Source: Treponema sp. (GTDB taxonomy: Bacteria; Spirochaetota; Spirochaetia; Treponematales; Treponemataceae). Taken from it: a DNA stretch of 64,000 bases. The notes beneath the pieces are model-generated. The model searched no databases, was not told the DNA's origin, and worked only from the letters and a program-made list of their open reading frames with translations. The translations under genes were made by a program, and so were the position numbers. How positions within the stretch are numbered: the first letter of the stretch is position 1; each line of letters opens with the position of its first letter. Below are positions 60,861 to 64,000 of this stretch, piece by piece. The stretch spans positions 186,001 through 250,000 of the forward strand of contig JAGBGX010000010.1 in NCBI GenBank assembly GCA_017935745.1, given 5' to 3'.

Positions 60861-63491
60861 ATGGAAAACAATACAAGTATTTTTATAAATGGCTCAAAAT
60901 GGCTGCGTGCCGATTTTCATTTGCATACAATACAGGACAAGGAATTTGAGCGTATTGAAAATCCTAACGAGTTTATCAAGGAATATCTTTCTCGTTTAAG
61001 AGCAGAACAAATTGCTGTTGCAATCATTACAAATCACAATAAGTTTGATAAAGAAGAATTTTCTAATTTGTATAAGAAGGCCAAAAAAGAAAATATTTGG
61101 ATTGTGCCCGGAGTTGAACTTTCTGTCAAAGATGGAAAAAACGGAATTCACACTCTGATTGTTTTTGATAAACAATCATGGATAAAAGACGGGGAAGATT
61201 ATATCAACCAATTTTTGACGGCAGCTTTCGAAGGTGTCAAGAACAGAGAAAATGAAAATGCCTGCTGCAACTATAACTTTGACAACCTGCTTGAAAAATT
61301 AAGCGACCATAAAAAACAAGGACGGGATTCATTCATAGTGCTGGCTCACGCACAGCAAGACAGCGGTTTTTTTGATGAACTGGAAGGCGGCAGGATAATT
61401 GAATTGTCCGGAAAGGCAGTGTTTAAAGAATTTGTTTTAGGTGTGCAAAAAATAAGAGATTTTGGAAAAATAGATGTCTATAAGCAGTGGTTTGGCGGCA
61501 CGTTGCCTGCTTTTGTTGAGGGGTCAGACTGCAAGAAAATGCAGGATGTCGGGAAAGCACAGACACAAGAGGGTGAAGATAAAAAAACGTTTATAAAACT
61601 TGGTTCTTTTAATTTTGAGGCATTGAAATATGCATTGCTGGATGCTGAAAACCGGGTAAAAAACGAAATTCCTAAAATACACAATTCTTATGTAAAATCG
61701 ATTGCATTTGAAGGAGGAAAACTTTCAGGAGAGAAAATCAGTTTTTCACCGGAACTTAACAGTTTTATAGGAATCAGGGGAAGCGGCAAGTCCTCTATCA
61801 TTGAACTAGTTCGTTATGCACTCGGAATTTCTTTGGGTTCATCGTCCGAGGATTCAAACTACAAGAATGATTTGATTCAATTTGTTTTGGGCAGCGGCGG
61901 AAAGGTCATTCTGAATGTCGTTGATAAAAATAATAAGGAATATAGAATCGAAAAAATATACGGACAGAAGCAGACTGTTTTTGATGAAAACGGCGAAATC
62001 CTTGACTGTGAAGTGGATGCGATTTTTGACAAGCCTGTTTATTTTGGACAAAAAGACTTGTCAAATAAGGAAAATAATTTTGAAATAGATTTATTAAACA
62101 GGCTTATAGGCAGCAGACTGAAAGATGTTCATGATGCAATTTCTGAAAAGAAAAGAGAGGTTCAATCCGTTGTTTTAGAAATGCAGAAAATTCAAAATCT
62201 GGATTTATTGAAAGAAGAAACGGAAACAGATATCAAAAATGCAGAACAGCAGTTAAAAATTTTTAAAGACAAAGGTGTTTCAGAAAAACTAAAGCGGCAG
62301 ACTGATTTTGATAAAGACAGTTCAATTCTGCAACGTAATAGAGAAACATTTGTTTCTTATAGAAATGAATTAGTAAATTTAGTAGAAAAGTATGAAGTTT
62401 TTTTTACTAGTACAATCTCCGGTTCTGCTGAAAATAAAGATATTTTTGAAACTGCAAATATGGCCGTCAAGGAAGCCGAACCGGAATTTATAAGAATAAA
62501 GGAGATTATTCAGAAAACTGACAGTGCATTAGAGAAATATAAGACCGTAGAATCGTCTCTTAATGAAAAAAGAGATGAAATGAAAGAAGAATTTGCAAAA
62601 ATTAAACGGGAAATAAATTCAGATACTTTGAATCCGGATACATTTCTATCTCTTACACGAAAAAGTGAGATTTCAAAATTAAAACTTGTCGAAATAAACA
62701 AGCAGTCAGAAAAAAAACAAGAATTGGAAAGGCAGCTGAAAGAAAAACTATATGAGCTGAATGAATTATGGCGGGAAGAATTTAATCGTTTAAATGAGGA
62801 AACAAAAAAAATAAACAGCACAAATACTAATTTAAAAATATCTATAGAATTTAAAGCACAAAAAGCACTATTTGTTGAGAAACTAAAATCCGTTTTTCGT
62901 GGTTCCGGATTACGAGATTCTGCATACCAGTCTTTATCTGAACAATTCCGGGATTTTATAGAAATATATAAAACTCCGGAAACAGTAAAAGAAATAATAA
63001 ATGAGAATATGCTGGGTGATTTCAACAGGCGGTTCAATGAAAATCTTTTTGATTTGTTGACATTTAAAGTTGAGAACAAGGTTACTATTGAATACAAAGG
63101 GAAATCTTTGGACAAACATTCCCTTGGTCAGCGGGCTTCCGCTTTGATACTGTTTCTGCTTGCACAAAAGGAGAATGATGTTCTTATAATAGATCAGCCT
63201 GAAGACGATTTGGATAATCAAACAATTTACGATGAAGTTATAAAAGAACTTTTAAAATTGAAAGGGGAAATGCAGTTTATATTTGCCACTCATAATGCAA
63301 ATATACCGGTTCTGGGAGATAGTGAAAAAATAATTGTATGCTCTTTTGAGGATTCGGATAAGATTGCTCTCAATGAAGGCTCAATAGATACAACTTCAAT
63401 ACAGCATGATATAATCAGAATAATGGAAGGCGGAAAGGATGCCTTTGACAAGCGAAAGAATATTTATACTATTTGGGATAAACAATTATGA
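60861..63491 (+). CDS. TrlF-family PHP-domain AAA ATPase
   Basis: 876 residues from ATG 60861, with AAGAGG five bases upstream. An N-terminal PHP domain (DFHLHT at residues 18-23, TNHN, PGVELS) is a predicted phosphoesterase. An SMC/RecN-like ATPase follows: Walker A GIRGSGKSSI (about residue 310), a long coiled-coil region, the signature-like HSLGQRASALILFL, Walker B VLIIDQPEDDLDN and FATHNANI. This set fits the TrlF family, which occurs in phage-defence islands. It overlaps the next gene (ATGA). Confidence 0.88.
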   Translation: MENNTSIFINGSKWLRADFHLHTIQDKEFERIENPNEFIKEYLSRLRAEQIAVAIITNHNKFDKEEFSNLYKKAKKENIWIVPGVELSVKDGKNGIHTLIVFDKQSWIKDGEDYINQFLTAAFEGVKNRENENACCNYNFDNLLEKLSDHKKQGRDSFIVLAHAQQDSGFFDELEGGRIIELSGKAVFKEFVLGVQKIRDFGKIDVYKQWFGGTLPAFVEGSDCKKMQDVGKAQTQEGEDKKTFIKLGSFNFEALKYALLDAENRVKNEIPKIHNSYVKSIAFEGGKLSGEKISFSPELNSFIGIRGSGKSSIIELVRYALGISLGSSSEDSNYKNDLIQFVLGSGGKVILNVVDKNNKEYRIEKIYGQKQTVFDENGEILDCEVDAIFDKPVYFGQKDLSNKENNFEIDLLNRLIGSRLKDVHDAISEKKREVQSVVLEMQKIQNLDLLKEETETDIKNAEQQLKIFKDKGVSEKLKRQTDFDKDSSILQRNRETFVSYRNELVNLVEKYEVFFTSTISGSAENKDIFETANMAVKEAEPEFIRIKEIIQKTDSALEKYKTVESSLNEKRDEMKEEFAKIKREINSDTLNPDTFLSLTRKSEISKLKLVEINKQSEKKQELERQLKEKLYELNELWREEFNRLNEETKKINSTNTNLKISIEFKAQKALFVEKLKSVFRGSGLRDSAYQSLSEQFRDFIEIYKTPETVKEIINENMLGDFNRRFNENLFDLLTFKVENKVTIEYKGKSLDKHSLGQRASALILFLLAQKENDVLIIDQPEDDLDNQTIYDEVIKELLKLKGEMQFIFATHNANIPVLGDSEKIIVCSFEDSDKIALNEGSIDTTSIQHDIIRIMEGGKDAFDKRKNIYTIWDKQL

Positions 63492-64000
63492 ATGCAATAG
63501 AATTATTAGATATTGTCAGTTCCGGGGAAACGAGCAAAGTACAATTTAAGGAAACTCTGGAAAATGATGATAAAATTGCTGCTGAGTTGATAGCAATGGC
63601 AAATTCTAAGGGCGGGATTATTCTCTTTGGAATAAAAGACAAGACCGGTGAAATCTGCGGACTTGATTATACAAAACTGCAATATATCGGAAACAGAATA
63701 GCCGCAATTGCAACTGATTTTGTAAAACCGCAAGTTTTTATAACTACAGAAGTTGTTACTATAAAAGCAGAAACAGGTTCCAAAAAAGTGTTGGTTGTAT
63801 CAATAGAAGAAGGTATTGCAAAGCCGTACAAAGACCGAAACGGCATTATTTGGGTGAAGCAAGGTTCTGACAAACGAAAATTGACTGACAATAACGAGCA
63901 AATACGGCTGTTCCAGCAAAGCGGTTCATTGTATGTAGATGAAATGATTGTTCCCAATACATCAATCGCGGATATAGACGGCGACAAAGTTGAGGAATAT
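63488..64000 (+). CDS. AlbA/Schlafen-type ATP-binding domain protein (3' end outside window)
   Basis: The frame is open to the window end, at least 171 residues. The N-terminal Schlafen AlbA_2 domain is visible: SSGETSKVQFKETL, AMANSKGGIILFGIKDKTGEICG, KPYKDRNGIIWVKQGSDKRKL. The start overlaps the TrlF stop by 4 bases. AlbA_2 proteins are predicted DNA- or RNA-binding helicase-like regulators and often accompany ATPases in defence islands. The C-terminal domain lies beyond the window, so the full family is open. Confidence 0.82.
   Translation, partial: MNAIELLDIVSSGETSKVQFKETLENDDKIAAELIAMANSKGGIILFGIKDKTGEICGLDYTKLQYIGNRIAAIATDFVKPQVFITTEVVTIKAETGSKKVLVVSIEEGIAKPYKDRNGIIWVKQGSDKRKLTDNNEQIRLFQQSGSLYVDEMIVPNTSIADIDGDKVEEY

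Noticed and set aside
62510-63115. Minus-strand frame of 201 codons opposite the TrlF-type gene
   Set aside because: Ser/Phe-rich shadow of a Lys/Glu coiled-coil region.
1-64000. tRNA, rRNA or CRISPR arrays
   Set aside because: No cloverleaf-like TTCGA arms with acceptor ends, no rRNA-like blocks, and no regularly spaced 20-40 base repeats were noticed. A tRNA scan would be needed to exclude them fully.

Overview
The window looks like a Treponema-type spirochaete chromosome. The evidence is a gene order of cyclic-nucleotide-binding protein, murB, cysS, ECF sigma factor and anti-sigma factor that matches the T. pallidum TP0089-TP0093 neighbourhood (from memory), an archaeal-type UMP kinase, and many lipoprotein and periplasmic genes of treponemal style. 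Roughly the first 26 kb is GC-richer housekeeping sequence. From about 26.9 kb to 58 kb the DNA is clearly more AT-rich and is an accessory surface-glycan locus, followed by defence-like genes to the window end.

Region 1 (1-26.1 kb). An ABC-type export module (ATPase, two FtsX-like permeases, a LolA-like periplasmic protein and a predicted outer-membrane barrel) is followed by hflK-hflC with a pseudokinase-like membrane protein, an acyl-ACP thioesterase and uppP. On the minus strand lie purD, a glucosaminidase-type lipoprotein, pyrH, a transglutaminase-like protein without its cysteine, an anti-sigma/ECF sigma pair and cysS. Then come murB, a double cNMP-domain protein, a DUF192 lipoprotein, TPR and PilZ proteins, and a trkA-trkH potassium uptake pair. 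Several genes here have an extended -10 element 6-8 bases before the start codon, which suggests leaderless mRNAs.

Region 2 (26.1-50.8 kb). After a decayed acyltransferase there is a long plus-strand operon for a nonulosonic (sialic-acid-like, probably legionaminic-type) sugar: legB-like dehydratase, legC-like aminotransferase, legG/neuC epimerase, an accessory aminotransferase, a neuD-type acetyltransferase, a FemAB/GNAT protein, legI/neuB, a ptmE-like nucleotidyltransferase, two CMP-sugar synthetase-like genes, two Gfo/Idh oxidoreductases and another acetyltransferase. It continues with a sialidase, flippase, sialyltransferase-like and other glycosyltransferases and a polymerase. Four poly-G tracts of 8-9 G lie in or between genes here and behave as contingency (phase-variation) switches. 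By reading frame an aminotransferase and the sialidase are OFF, an acetyltransferase is ON, and one tract sets where neuD ends relative to the next start. Three very AT-rich cargo cassettes sit at gene junctions of this operon: a small P-loop protein, a DUF262+HEPN pair, and a membrane protein/ATPase/STAS-like trio.

Region 3 (50.8-64 kb). An AAA/DUF4143 ATPase with a perfect 12-bp inverted repeat upstream, two SDR sugar epimerases and a glycosyltransferase are followed by decayed sequence, a frameshifted DUF2971/PIN-like pair, a truncated SDR, small unknown proteins, a strong terminator, and finally a TrlF-type PHP-ATPase overlapping an AlbA/Schlafen-type gene cut by the window end. The strongest candidate for an undescribed system is the phase-variable nonulosonate locus with an embedded, phase-variable sialidase and interleaved defence-like cargo.
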